This document shows, one piece after another, positions 13,401 to 23,872 of a stretch of DNA of 64,000 nucleotides. The first letter of the stretch is position 1. Each line of letters opens with the position of its first letter. The position numbers were made by a program, and so were the translations under genes. Origin of the DNA: Xanthostigma xanthostigma (taxonomy: Eukaryota > Arthropoda > Insecta > Raphidioptera > Raphidiidae); NCBI GenBank assembly GCA_963575645.1, contig OY754467.1, forward strand, positions 7,254,001 through 7,318,000, given 5' to 3'. The notes under the pieces are model-generated. The model made no database searches and had not been told where the DNA came from. It saw only the letters and a list, made by a program, of their open reading frames with translations.

Positions 13401-16400
13401 CATTTTGCCGGAATGTGTTGAGGATTGAAACCTGATACTTTTAAACAATTCGGTTAATATTTTGTAAACTTTTTCACTGACTCCAGTTAATCGTTTCTAC
13501 TTTCTAGACACTGGGCTTGTATTACAGTTTAATCAATATTTAGTAATGGTTAATTTTACTGGTCAATTACTTATACAGAGTGTTGGAATCGATCTTTTTT
13601 TTTTTAGACAGACAGACAGACAAACACGCACGACCGCCGTGCGGCACATCGTTTTTTTTTACTTCTATAAGGTAAATACAGTCAGAATTTGTCTTTATCG
13701 ACCCTATAATAGTCCAAGCGCCGACAATCGCGTTATCTCTCTTACTCCAGTATCGTGCAAAGGAGGCAATTTTTTTTTGTAATTTCAAAAACATCCATTT
13801 TTCAGAGAAAATACCGAGAGTATTACAAAAACCCCGAATCTGCCGGCAAAAAAAGATTTTTAATTTTGGCGGTTTATGGGTAAACTATTGCAGATAGAGG
13901 TAAGAGGGTGGAGAACTTTTTTGTAGGAAATATAAAAATCTACAATTTTCGATTGAAACCTTTTTTTCATATATCTCATATTTTGTGAGATAATTAGAAA
14001 ACAAAGTTTCAAGGGGTCGTTTCTACACTAACTGAAAATCGGAGCACATTTTTTCACCGTCAGAATAATTTCTTGTAACCCCAAGAACGATCACTCGAAT
14101 TTTTAGCCGTTTCAGGAATTTCCCGAGGATCGTTCTTGGACAAGGGAAACCTTGAAAATCTGCTGGTGAAAAAAGAGAGTTTCTAGTGTAGAAGCCTATT
14201 TTTGATACCTAATTTCGCGAATTTTTTATGAGAAAAGTAAGGTAAAATACAGTTGAGAGAGTTTTGGCGTCTTGTATTAAAGATAGAAGATACAAAAAAA
14301 TCGTTTTTTTTTCAAAAAAACTCCAGCTTGAGAGCGCTGAATCTCTGTCCGTCGATCCGCCCTATTCATTCCGTTCATATCAATTCATTTCTGCATTTTA
14401 TAATCCTGTTTTTAATGCTATCAATCAAAAGAGAGTCGTTATTAGTGTATTTGCCATAAGGCACTTACACTATTGGCGTCGGTGGGATGGCGGGACCTAG
14501 GGGTCGGACCAAATTTTCTCGACGTTTCATACCCTTCTAAACACTTTGGCACCATTTTTGGAAAAGTATGTTTATATATGTATATATATATATATTTATA
14601 TATATATATATATGTGTTAGCACGATAACTCTCGACAGACTTAATCGATTTAAACCAAATTTGGTCCACACGTTGGAATCCATCACCGCACGAAGCCTAT
14701 TTAAAATGGGCCCAATCGGGTCATGTTAAGGGTGGTATTTAGGGGTTGAAAAAAGTTTTAGGGCCCAAAAATACCGAAAAAATTATCGGAATCATTTCAA
14801 ATTTGAAATTTAACCCTTTAGTAATTATTAAAATGTACTGCTAAAATTTTAATAAAATCGGTCCGACAGGACCGGACTTACAAATTTTATGAAAACACAT
14901 AGATTTACATACTGAAGGGTATATATAATTTGGTACAGATGTTGAATTGATATGTAGTATTGAAATTAATTAAAAAATGTTGTTTTAAGGGGTGTATTAA
15001 GGGGTAATTTTCTTTATTTTGTCCAAAAACAAAGTTAAATTCATATAATAAAGCCACACTGCCTATAAAAGCAAATACACTATATTGTCGGCAGGGTTTC
15101 GCACTGCGACCCGAGTTTTTTATTATTTATAATTTACAAAAAAGCGCGCGTCAAATACAGCTGTTTGCTGACGTCACAAAGTTAGCTGCCAAAATGTGTT
15201 TTGTTTTGTTTACGAAAGTTTCAAATCATTTGTAAGTCGACGTAGGTCATTCGAATCTGAACAAAAACATTCAGCCATTATTTTAATTCAATGCTATTTT
15301 TGTTCTATGCGGCAACTAAGGAATTGAAATGTAGAATAAAATTCTTTTGTTTGTTGTCTTTTGCATCTGCACACAAAATATATGACAAAGCATGTCTTTG
15401 CAGAGGATGAAAAAGTTATCATCCGTTAGCGACAAAAGTTATTTATGAGTATTGCCCACAAAATTATGCAGTCCACACATTATAGCGCACGAAGTGCAAC
15501 TGACCAAGTTCTCACAAAGAACCATTTCGAGTCCTTTTCGACACCCTATCTCCGATTAAAGAGCTGACTTTTTTATTATTCATGCGGGAAAAGTGGTATC
15601 TTTACGCACGCTGTTACGGTTGAAAAGTAGCTATTTTCATTTGCGTGCGGTATTATTTGTCGCACTGAAATTATTGTATGCCGCATGCAAATTCAGAGTT
15701 ACCATAGTTACCAATACAATAACAATTTTATTTTTTAATTTTTATTACTTCTAATTTCTTTATTTTTAATTCGTAATAGAATTTTAATTTTAATTTAATT
15801 TAATTCGTAATAAAAAATAGTATGTGCAACTCGTGCGGCATTGTCGCACTAGTTGCACAATATACTATTTTCAGAGGGTTAAGGTTTACCATAAAGAAGC
15901 AGTATTTTAAATTTCATTAGTTTCATAAGAATGCATCAACCGGTAGTCCGAAGACTACTCGCGTCTAGTCGGTGCTGGGAACATGATGGCATGTGATATA
16001 ATGAAGTATTGTATATAACTATAATAATATTACGTGTCTAGATAATATTTAAGTAGAATAAGTAAGTATAGAACTTTACTCCCACCAAAAACATAAAGGC
16101 CAAGTTCAATGCAAAGAACAAATGGGTTTGCCCGGCTTTGCCGAAAAACAGAACGGAGATCTGAGAAGGTTTTCACTTATCCAAAAGAGAGAAAGGAGAA
16201 CACAGGGGTGAAGTTGCCGTTTCTCTCCATGTAGGTATAGGCAACCATTTTCGAGCTCCTGATTGATTTTCTATCGTAAAGTTGCTTGTGCAAGACATTC
16301 GATCAATAGCCGCAGATTTTGGCAGTATACCTTACAAAGATATTTCGAGCAATTTGATCTCTATTCCAGCCGCGTCTTATAGTATTTAAACTTTCCAAGT

Positions 16401-19400
16401 GAAAACTTGGTATACCTTTTTATAGATCTCACTTCTTTTTTTTTTAGCAAAGTCGGAAAACCCAATTGTTTTTTGTATCGAACTTAACCTTGTTTATGTT
16501 TTTACTGGGATTATTATATACATCCAGGTTTTGAAAAGCTTTTGCTGCTAACCATTGACACCTTGTCGGGTCTTAGATACCTCTATCAAAAATAGAAATG
16601 TGTTAAAATTGCATAAAAAATAAGTTCATTGGCTCTTGGACGATTATACAACCCGATTAGATATAGTGCGCGCCACGAATCTAAAAGGCTCGGAAGTTAG
16701 ATGCGAATGCAGGCTTGCGCTTGTACAGTCTGTTGAAAAATTACAAACTCGCAACTCAACAAAACTCACAAAGCATACACAACTTGACAATAGCGTACTC
16801 GACTGTACTTTAAAGCAGGAAAGCTACAAGTGACAAAGGCAACGAGCAATCACGGCCAATCACCGACGAGCGCACTTTCCGTGCAGGTAGTTGGGAGGTG
16901 GTGGGAGTATCAACGGCTCTAAAATGTGCCTTTGCGACTAACTTCCGAACCTTTTAGATCCGTGGCGCCTACTATACATGTGACATTGCTCTATCGCGAA
17001 AGTACAAAACACAGCTAATAAATTTTCACCGAAAAAATAAAATAATAAAAACTCGATATCTTTCTAATTGCCTTGTGGTCACAAACGTGTGATTAGGATT
17101 AGCGAATTTATAGTTGTGTTTATTTACAGCTAAACAAACGTTTCGTATGGATTGCGAGACACGCAAAAAGATAAAATTAGATTTAGTATTGTACTGAAAT
17201 TTCAAAATAAATTTGAATGTAACGCGCAGTATTGCCGCATACTTGAAATGTTTTTTGACATTAATATTAGTCGAATAGCTCGTGGTCAAAAATTTTGGTT
17301 AGAGTACGATAACTCGGTGTGTAAAATATCCATTGGAAATACAATTATTATTTTAAATAACATAACAGTATTATTAGGCGTTTTTAAGTGCAGAAAATTG
17401 ATTTTTAAAAATTATTTTTTTTTGCGCAGTGAAAAGGGGAAGGCGTTTGGGGAAGTTCTTTAAAAAACAAATAGACGCTAATACTCAGCTGTTGAGCGTC
17501 TATAATCAACAATCTCTCTCTTTAAAAACAATTATGGGGTCGTGTCGATGCGATGGCGTTTTTTTTTTTTTTGGGCAGTGGAAAGGGGAAGGTGTCAGGG
17601 AGTTCTTTAAAAATTAATTACGGGGTCGTGTCGATGCGATGGCTATTTTTGCGAAGTGAAAAGGGGAGGGCGTTTGAGGGGAGTTCTTTGAAAAACAATT
17701 ACGGAGTCGTGTATAAAAAACAATTGCGGGGTCGTCTCGATGCGACGATGTTTCTTTTTTGCGCAGTGAAAAGGGGAAGGGGGTTGGGGGAATTCTTTGA
17801 AAAACAATTACAGGGTCGTGTATACAAAGTGAGATAGTAATACAGTAATTCTACACCAGTTTCTATGACGTGTACCTATATGTGGTTTCTGATTGGTTAG
17901 ATTAAAAAAATGACAGTGAAAGACGAAACATTTTTACGTATTTTTTACGAAATTTGTGAATAAACCGCAGTTTTTTTTTTTTTTGGAACGTCAAAATGTA
18001 GCGTTTTCTAAAAGCCAAAATTTGGGCGCATCGAGTTATCATACTGGACAAAAGATTTTTATAAAGGTCAATATTTTAAGGTGAATGGCGTCGGGACGCT
18101 CTTTACAAGCCTAAAAATTCTGCTAATTTTTAGAAGCTGAATTTTGGTACAGGGTTAAATTAGTCGCGTATAACAAAAGAAGGTGAAAAATCTAACATGC
18201 AAATTGCGATCTTTTTCTCGTAAAATTACGTGCAATTTTTCATACGATTAGCAAATTGAAGGTTAAGAATCTTGGCGTCTACTAAAATAATAAAATTATC
18301 TAAAAGTGGAACAACCGACCTTGACTATAGTATATGTCTTTTATATCAACCGGTAATCAGTTGCATTTAATTCGTTTATTAATTTACTAGCCGTTACCCG
18401 CATGCGATTGAAACGAAACACGGATGCATTCCCATTATTTGGCGTAGTTACTCATTTCTCGACGTAGACCCCCCCTAATATTTTTTAAAATTGATGACAT
18501 TCGCGTGACCAACGTCCCGACAAACCTTGAAAATGACATACCCATGTTGATTTTTAGACTATTTACCTCTTTTCACCATCTGAAGGGGTTGTTTTTGAAA
18601 AAGCACGAAACACGTGTTTTTTTATTTGTTGACAGGAGTAATCCTGCCCATTTTCGAATTGATTATATGGTTTCTCTATGCAAATGAACCCCCGAAACAC
18701 CTTTTCAGGAGTTGAATTTTCAAAAAATCTGTTCTTAGCGGATGTCTACGTCATAATAACTATTTATGTGCCAAATTTCAGCACAATCCATCCAGTGATT
18801 TGAGCTGTGCGTTGATAGATCAGTCAGTCACGGTTTCGGTTTATACAGGTGAGTCAGACCACCCGTATCAGTCGTTTTTTTCGAAAACGGTTACTCGTAG
18901 AGAGTTGTGTCAAAATTCTGTATTACAAAAGCCCTAATGAAGAATCGAATAGTGATATTTTTTCCTCCCGGAAAGGTCGGCTTCCCTGTCAGTTTGCTTC
19001 GAAATGTTCAGAACTCCGGAATGTTAAATGGCACGATAGGTCGAAAGTGGAATTGTTGAAAAGATCTTTAAAAAATAAACAAGTTTTGTAGGACATTTTT
19101 TTTGTTACTGCCACCCCTGTTAAGTAATATTCGTTTGAAATTATTAAATTAACATGTAAGAATAACAAACTTAATTTTAAAAGTTGGCATATAAAATCTA
19201 GTTACCTAATTAAACAATGTCACAAATGTTCAAACTGTCTTCAATTTACTTCTAAACACTGCAGAGCTCTTCTAGATATGTTATGAGTACCTGGAAGTAT
19301 TTTCCGACAAAAAAAAACAATTGCAATTATTGAAAACTTATTGTGACATTGTTTAATTAGGTAACTAGATTTTAAATGCCAACTTTTTTGTTATTCTGAC

Positions 19401-21417
19401 ATGTTAATTTAATAATTTCAAACGAATATTACTTAACAGGGGTGGCAGTAACAAAAAAAAATGTCCTACAAAACTTGCTTATTTTTTAAAGATATTTTCA
19501 ACAATACCACTTTCGACCTATCGTGCCATTTAACATTCCGGAGTTCTGAACATTCCGGAGCAAACTAACAGGGAAGGCGACCTTTCCGGGGGAAAAAAAT
19601 ATCACCATTCGATTCTTCATTAGGGCTTTTATAATACAGATTTTTGACACAACTCTCTACGACTAACCGTTTTCGAAAAAAACGACTGATACGGGTGGTC
19701 TGACTCACCCTGTATACCTATTTAGACTTTTATAATTATTATTGTACTAGCGGCCCGGTCCCGAGAAAATTTGAAAAGTAATTTCAAAGAACACTTCAAA
19801 ATAAATTGTCAGTTGCTAGAGGACAAGCTTCCTGCTTCACAATTTCCACCATCCAATATTTTTTTGTTGATTGTTGCGAAATTGTCGTTAAGTAGTTTTG
19901 ACCAAAGGAAGAGTGCATGTTTTTGGCTGAAAGTTTTCGCCATTCTGGAATCTGAAGAAGACTTAAGACCTATAATATTTCAAGGCCCTCGAATGAGACG
20001 CTGGTGCCGCTGATTGCCGACATCAGAAATGTTGTCCATGCCTGATTTAACCGATTTGCAAGATTTTTTTTATAAAAGAAAGTACTTATTTAAGCGACAA
20101 TTTTATATAATAACAATAATAATGAATGGGAACAAGGAGAAACTAAAAAGCGACTGTCTCTAGGCGCCACTTAAACTCGTTCATAATAAATTGAGGAGCT
20201 TGTTTGCAAAACTTGACAGATCCATTTCAAACAAAAATCGAGTTATATATCGTACGTCAGTATTCAACCGTAAAAAATTCTGAATTTCTGACTATTTTTT
20301 TAATCTAACCTCAACATTATCATATACGAATCATATTTTCGTCATTTAATTCGTAATATTATTATGGAATATCTGATGTTTTATGTGTATTTAAATACAC
20401 ATACCTAAAACATAGTGGTTCCATAATAATATTACAAAATTCTATTTTAATATTGGTCCTTTCATCTAAAACATCCAACATATTTGTTTCCTAAACAAAT
20501 CCATTGCTTGTTTTCAAAACTCGACAGAACCAAAAGCTTTTTATAAAAAAACTAACTATTTAAATTTAAAATTCCACCTTCGGCTTATTTCCATACAAAG
20601 ACTCAGAAAACAAAAGTTTATCAGTTTTTCGATGTAGCGGTTTTTTATCTTTTCTGAAAATGTTGGTTTTTTGGATTTGTCAAGTTTTGCAAACGAGCCC
20701 CTCAATTGTGCAAACACTGATTGATTTTTTTCGTTTTATTAATTTGGCAGCTTTGAGTTTGATTTATAATATCGCATTTACATGTGTAACCACAACAGCT
20801 GTTATGGTTATGTATAATTACAGATTATCGAAGAACCGACTTTTATCACTTAAGATTTATTGGTCATAGCCATTATTAGTCATGGTATATCGTCGACCAT
20901 CTCGCATAAGGTCGTAAACCGACAATATTGAGTTAAAGAAAACCATAGAGATATTAGACTAGAGTACGCGAGTGAGCCGTGAAAGTGTCTGCAATTCAGA
21001 GAGAGAAAAGTTCCTTATCTCCATGGTATCATTAAATACCAAAGCTGGGTCTAAACGACAAACACAACATATCCATGAGCAGAGGTGGGATTCGAACCCA
21101 CGACAGTGCGATCCAAAGGCCAGCACAGTGACCATTACACCACGCTGTCCTCACCCTTGTCCCTTCTCATATTTAAAGCATGTTTGTAACATCATGTGAA
21201 AGCAAATTTTTATCTTAGGTAACAGACACATGACCCTTCACAATAGTGAGAGTTAATTTTTACCTTCAGCAGCCTTTGCGAAAATCTTTATGAACGCCTT
21301 CTTGTCGATGAACGCTTCTTCGTCTTCCGATACTTTTTTGTCGTAACCGTTGTAAGTATTGTTCAACCGGCAGTTCTCACAGGGCTCGTAGTACTCGGCT
21401 TCGCGTTGTTTTTCCAT
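7044..21417 (-). CDS. Tret1-like: Facilitated trehalose/sugar transporter, Tret1-like (SLC2 family), spliced, complete
   Basis: A major-facilitator sugar transporter expected in the plasma membrane, moving trehalose or hexose down its gradient. Coding exons in transcript order are 21264-21417, 11820-11873, 9840-10100, 8405-9114 and 7044-7409; phases agree at every join and give 514 residues. Family marks seen: PESPYFL at about 239-245, QEFSG at 311-315 (usual family motif QQxSG), DTLGRR at 360-365, GELFP at 427-431 and PETKNKS at 489-495. MYVGEIAEPSIRG at about 179-191 is close to the Tret1 class signature. The 58-residue N-terminal tail before the first membrane helix is acidic and Cys-containing. 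Glu replaces the second Gln of QQxSG, and Cys and Phe sit in the helix-10 motif (GLGCLPF), so the substrate may differ from classical trehalose carriers. The sequence does not prove substrate. Introns hold SINEs, a pogo-like element and foldbacks. Confidence 0.93.
7551..7678. repeat. Near-perfect hairpin in transporter intron 4
   Basis: 58-base arms (7551-7608 and 7621-7678), almost fully complementary, with a 12-base loop. The size and perfection suggest a recent foldback MITE. Confidence 0.85.
7815..8335 (+). repeat. Dispersed repeat D, copy 1
   Basis: Shares blocks in order with 15475-16510: GCACGGAGTGCG, TACTCGCGTCTAGTC, CCCACCAAAAACATAAA and a final TTTTGTATCGAACTTG. Contains an inner hairpin at about 8165-8270. 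Confidence 0.75.
8405..9114 (-). CDS. Tret1-like: Sugar transporter coding exon 4
   Basis: The largest exon, residues 157-393. It carries helices 4-9, the PESPYFL motif, the charged central loop (about residues 245-295), QEFSG and the DTLGRR repeat of the loop 2-3 motif in the second half. Acceptor TTTTAG, donor GTAAGT after GACATTGCGATG, leaving phase 0. Confidence 0.95.
9448..9811 (+). repeat. Widespread-type arthropod repeat, 3' end by exon 3
   Basis: Ends in the phrase AATCTGTTCAGCGGTTTACG, then AACAAACAAACAAACTGACA and TATATTAGTTAGGAT. This type recurs across arthropod genomes and is probably transposon-derived. It ends about 28 bases from the exon 3 donor. Confidence 0.6.
9840..10100 (-). 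CDS. Tret1-like: Sugar transporter coding exon 3
   Basis: Residues 70-156, completing helix 1 and encoding helices 2-3. The stretch GRKKALL after helix 2 is the conserved MFS loop 2-3 motif. Phase 1 in and out, acceptor CGCGCAG, donor GTAAGA. A repeat ends about 28 bases beyond the donor. Confidence 0.92.
10157..10559. mobile_element. Pogo/Tigger-like non-autonomous element, copy 1
   Basis: 403 bases with inverted termini CAGTCAAACCTGATTGAGTG and its partner CTTATTCAGGTTCGACTG. The interior repeats CCTCTATAAGTGAGAAA. The CAGT ends and AACCT phrase resemble pogo/Tigger elements; this class call is inference. Confidence 0.65.
11130..11365 (-). mobile_element. tRNA-derived SINE in transporter intron 2
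   Basis: The minus strand starts with GGGGTGGCGTAGCGGTGAGA (A box) and CGGGTTCGAATCCCGG (B box and perfect T-arm). Then comes a body containing GTGATTCCTGTACCGGCCAT. The acceptor ends do not pair, so this is a SINE head and not a working tRNA. Confidence 0.75.
11820..11873 (-). CDS. Tret1-like: Sugar transporter coding exon 2 (54 bp)
   Basis: A short exon, phase 1 on both sides, encoding residues 52-69. It carries the start of the first membrane helix (GKWLQIVATLSG). Bounded by GTTACAG and GTAAGT. It is too short to stand out alone and is supported by phase and by continuity of the helix into the next exon. Confidence 0.85.
12243..12540 (-). repeat. Dispersed repeat B, copy 2
   Basis: Reverse-complement match to 2121-2412, with indels in the middle. 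It lies upstream (in transcript sense) of the transporter's second coding exon. Confidence 0.8.
12592..12787. repeat. Foldback element
   Basis: Inverted arms: ATTCGAATGGGTATTTTTCT with AATAAGTGAGAATTGATTGG on the left and their complements on the right. An inner pair GTGCTGTGAG and CTCACAGCAC is also present. No gene. Confidence 0.7.
12788..14452. other. No gene seen
   Basis: AT-rich transporter intron 1 sequence. A short phrase TGTCGAGCGTCTAT at 13371 recurs elsewhere in the window. A CAGACAGACAGACAAACACG stretch lies near 13608. Confidence 0.4.
14455..15110 (+). repeat. Dispersed repeat E, long copy
   Basis: Begins CACTATTGGCGTCGGTGGGA, contains ACGAAGCCTATTTAAAATGG and ends near AATACACTATATTGTCGGCA and GGGTTTCGCACTG. 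A shortened copy lies at 61425-61565. Confidence 0.7.
14573..14613. repeat. TA microsatellite
   Basis: Imperfect alternating TA tract of about 40 bases inside repeat E. Confidence 0.9.
15475..16510 (+). repeat. Dispersed repeat D, copy 2, with foldback end
   Basis: A longer copy of the same family. Its last 430 bases (16080-16510) form an imperfect foldback: CCCACCAAAAACATAAAGG at one end, its complement at the other. Confidence 0.75.
16665..16973. mobile_element. MITE family F, copy 1
   Basis: 309 bases. Inverted ends read AGTGCGCGCCACGAATCTAA, then AAGGCTCGGAAGTTAG, and the complement with few changes. Flanked by TAT/ATA, suggesting TA target duplication. Two more copies lie at 37652 and 49754. 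Confidence 0.85.
17425..17822 (+). repeat. Tandem repeat, about four units of roughly 105 bases
   Basis: Units carry GCGCAGTGAAAAGGGGAAGG, a TTCTTTGAAAAACAATTACG-like stretch and GGGTCGTGTCGATGCGATG. The units vary in length, and the first contains a stem-loop made of ATAGACGCT and AGCGTCTAT. Confidence 0.82.
18385..18841 (+). repeat. Decayed arthropod repeat, interrupted
   Basis: Begins ACTAGCCGTTACCCGC and has CCAAATTTCAGCACAATCCA near the end. The large foldback at 18842 interrupts it, and its remainder resumes at about 19717 with TTTAGACTTTTATAATTATT. Confidence 0.55.
18842..19716. mobile_element. Large foldback element (about 875 bases)
   Basis: Two arms of about 380 bases in inverted orientation. 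The ends are TATACAGGTGAGTCAGACCA and the complement with one base difference (CCCTGTATA). TA lies on both sides. No coding frame. The arms differ by scattered substitutions and small indels. Confidence 0.9.
20346..20441. repeat. Small foldback hairpin
   Basis: AATTCGTAATATTATTATGG and its complement close on a palindromic TGTGTATTTAAATACACAT centre. Confidence 0.75.
20960..21153 (-). mobile_element. tRNA-derived SINE just downstream of transporter exon 1
   Basis: The minus strand has GTGTAATGGTCACTGTGC (A box) and GTGGGTTCGAATCCCAC (perfect T-arm with B box), followed by about 100 bases of unrelated body. Acceptor pairing is poor. It lies in the intron, 110 bases from the exon 1 donor. Confidence 0.65.
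21264..21417 (-). CDS. Tret1-like: Sugar transporter coding exon 1
   Basis: Residues 1-51 plus one base. It starts MEKQREAEYYEPCENC and ends in a consensus GTAA donor. The hydrophilic acidic tail is cytosolic in this family. Two bases before the ATG is an AG preceded by a weak pyrimidine stretch, so the rest of the 5' UTR is probably on an upstream exon. Confidence 0.85.
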
Positions 21418-21687
21418 CACTGATATTATAATTGTTCACAGTTTTTTTTTATATAGTTTTTGACACCACAACAAATTAAACAACTATTATCAAATATTAT
21501 ATTTTAGTTAACGCATAAGCATTTTTAAAATATGTTTGCGTATCAATTACTACCGTATTTTTCCACTATTTATTTATTCACTAAATACTTTAGGCGTGTA
21601 ATCGAATACTGCTGTTAACGCTGAAATAATTAATTGTTACTGTACCTACTTTTTCTATAAAGCTTCGTACAGATCTGTACACACATT

Positions 21688-22323
21688 AGGGTGTTTTTTT
21701 TTTTTTTTTGTTTTCGGTTCTATTGCCAAATATTTTAGCATTGAACCTATAAAAAGTTCTCCCAAAATTTCAGCTTCCTAGATCAAACCTGTGAACGGCG
21801 TTAACCGAGTTTGTTTCCCATTTTAATTAACATGGTGGGAAAAACGACGTTTTTACTCAAACAAGGATAGCTAGTAGAAAACATTTTTTTTTAATTTTTG
21901 ATAGCAGCATTTTGTAGAGAATTAAATTTCTCACAAAAAAGTTCCTTAGTATTAAATCCGTTAATTCATCATTTTCAAAGATATGTTCGTTTAAACATTT
22001 CCATAAAAATCGGATTTCATTTAATTAATTAATGTTTAAACGAACGTACCTTTGAAAATAATGATTTCACGGATTTAATACTAAGGACCTTTTTTGTGGG
22101 AAATTTCATTGTCTACAAAATGTTGCTATCAAAAATTAATTTCTACCAGCTATCCATGCTTATAAGTAATAACCTCGTTTTTCCCATGTTAATTAAATGG
22201 GAAACAAATTCGGTTGGTGCCGTTCAAAGGTTTGATCTAGGAAGCTGAATTTTTTTTAGATCCAATGCTAAAACATAGGCCAACGGCAACGAAAAATAAA
22301 AATTAAAAAAAAAACACCCTAAT
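21688..22323. mobile_element. Foldback element upstream of transporter exon 1
   Basis: About 300-base inverted arms ending TTAGGGTGTTTTTTTT and AAAAAACACCCTAA. Central pairing is AATGTTTAAACGAACGT against its complement. It lies between the candidate promoter and the first coding exon. Confidence 0.88.
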
Positions 22324-23772
22324 ACACATACGTATGCCAATTTGACCTTTCGTCGTACGCGTGTAGTCCCACCAAGGAGTAAATGTTAGACTTTCTGCCT
22401 TACAACAATTGGTGCCGAAAGTATGCACTTTCGATTGAGGTATGAAGAAAAAATATTTTCGTCTTAACAACCCTCACGGGATGACCTCACCTGTTGAGGG
22501 TCTATAATATACACGGGTTTGAAAATAGCTGAGCGTGTAGCGATCTCAGAGTTTATATGGCCGCTCTATATTATACAAGCCCCCAGTTTCTAAGTCCTGA
22601 TCCGAAGAACTGGATTAGATTTTTAATTTATTGTAAAAAAAATAATAAATTGAACGACTGTTTAAGGAATTTGAATAAAAAAAAATTAGATAAACAAATT
22701 TTTTAAATTTATTTATTGGTTAAGTATTGCCGATTATAGACGCTCGACAACAGAGCTTCGTAATAAGCGTGTGATTATTTTTTTTTTTAAACCTGTCAAC
22801 TGGCAGGATTTCTGGGCCTAGCTCTGTTTCATTGTTTATGGTCAGGCATTTAAAGTTTTAAATCGAAAATTCAAAGAGAAAGAAAAAAAGAAAAAGAAGA
22901 AAAAGAAAAAAGAGAAAATTTTAAAGTTACGATTTTTTTAATGTATAAAATTTCAAATGGCGTTTTGATCCTTGTTTGAAATTTTAATGTAAAGAATGAC
23001 AACAAATTAATTAATGTTTTAATTAAAGCAACTGTCTTAATTTATGCAAATTAATAAATTGTCACTTTAAGTAACAATAGCATTTTAAGTAAACTAATTA
23101 ACAGTGCATTTTTTTTTTGCTTTTCTCCGGGTTTATTAGCGCTAGTTAAAAACTTGTTATAAAAAATTGAAAACATTGTTGAATTATACAATAAATATAT
23201 TATAACAAATTGTTAAAAACCGTCACAATCAAAGAAAATTTTATAAAAAAAAATGTAGATCTTTGTCTAAAGATGCCACTGTGTTGTGCGAAACCAAGTT
23301 GGAGTTTTCTTTTGATTTCATTACCGGTATAAATAAATAAAAAAAATAAAATATAATTTTCTTGGAAACCCTTACACTGCGGTAGTTCATTAATTTTTTT
23401 TATTCGGAAACTGGATTTTCAATTTATTTAAAAAAAATATTATAAATTAAAAATATGAATTGAAACTAGGCCTAAATAACCTAAACTGTTGGTGGGTTAA
23501 AAAAAAAATCACTTTTCTCGAAAAATCAAAAACCACAAATGAATAAAATATACCAGTTTTAAGGAGGATGCACTTAAATAATTTACCTTCAAAAAATAAT
23601 CACACAAAAATAATATCACCCGGCAAACTGAGAAGCGCAACTTCTCGTCCGCAAATAATTGATTAAATAATTAATTTCTCTAATTAATACACAATAAACA
23701 AAGAAACGGCGATTTCAGAGCAAGCGAGCGTCGCGCGCGTTGTAAAAACAGCTGATAGCGCGACTGTCTTAC
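22324..23772. other. No coding exon seen (putative first intron of the transporter)
   Basis: AT-rich with a purine-only low-complexity run at about 22868-22916 and two of the recurring GAGCGTCTATA-type motifs (22495, 22736). Confidence 0.4.
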
Positions 23773-23835
23773 GGCGATTGGGCAGTGCCGTCCGTTTCTG
23801 TTTAAGTAAGAAAGTCGACTGTGCACTGCACTGTA
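23773..23835 (-). other. Candidate non-coding first exon (5' UTR) of the sugar transporter
   Basis: Downstream of the TATA box the minus strand runs about 60 bases into a consensus donor (CGCC then GTAAGA at 23772). The coding exon has a possible acceptor two bases before its ATG. Joining the two gives a 5' UTR of about 65 bases. Confidence 0.35.
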
Positions 23836-23872
23836 TGTTTATGTGGACTGTACACACCGTTTGTTTTATATA
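23831..23872 (-). promoter_or_regulatory. Candidate core promoter of the sugar transporter
   Basis: On the minus strand a TATATAAAA box (23864-23872) stands 30-37 bases before ACAGT initiator-like sites (near 23830-23834 and 23847-23851). It lies in a locally GC-richer stretch 2.4 kb upstream of the first coding exon, in the correct orientation. The assignment to this gene is inference. Confidence 0.4.

Noticed and set aside
21078-21153. A second tRNA gene on the minus strand
   Set aside because: Only about 4 of 7 acceptor pairs form and no 7-base anticodon loop closes properly.
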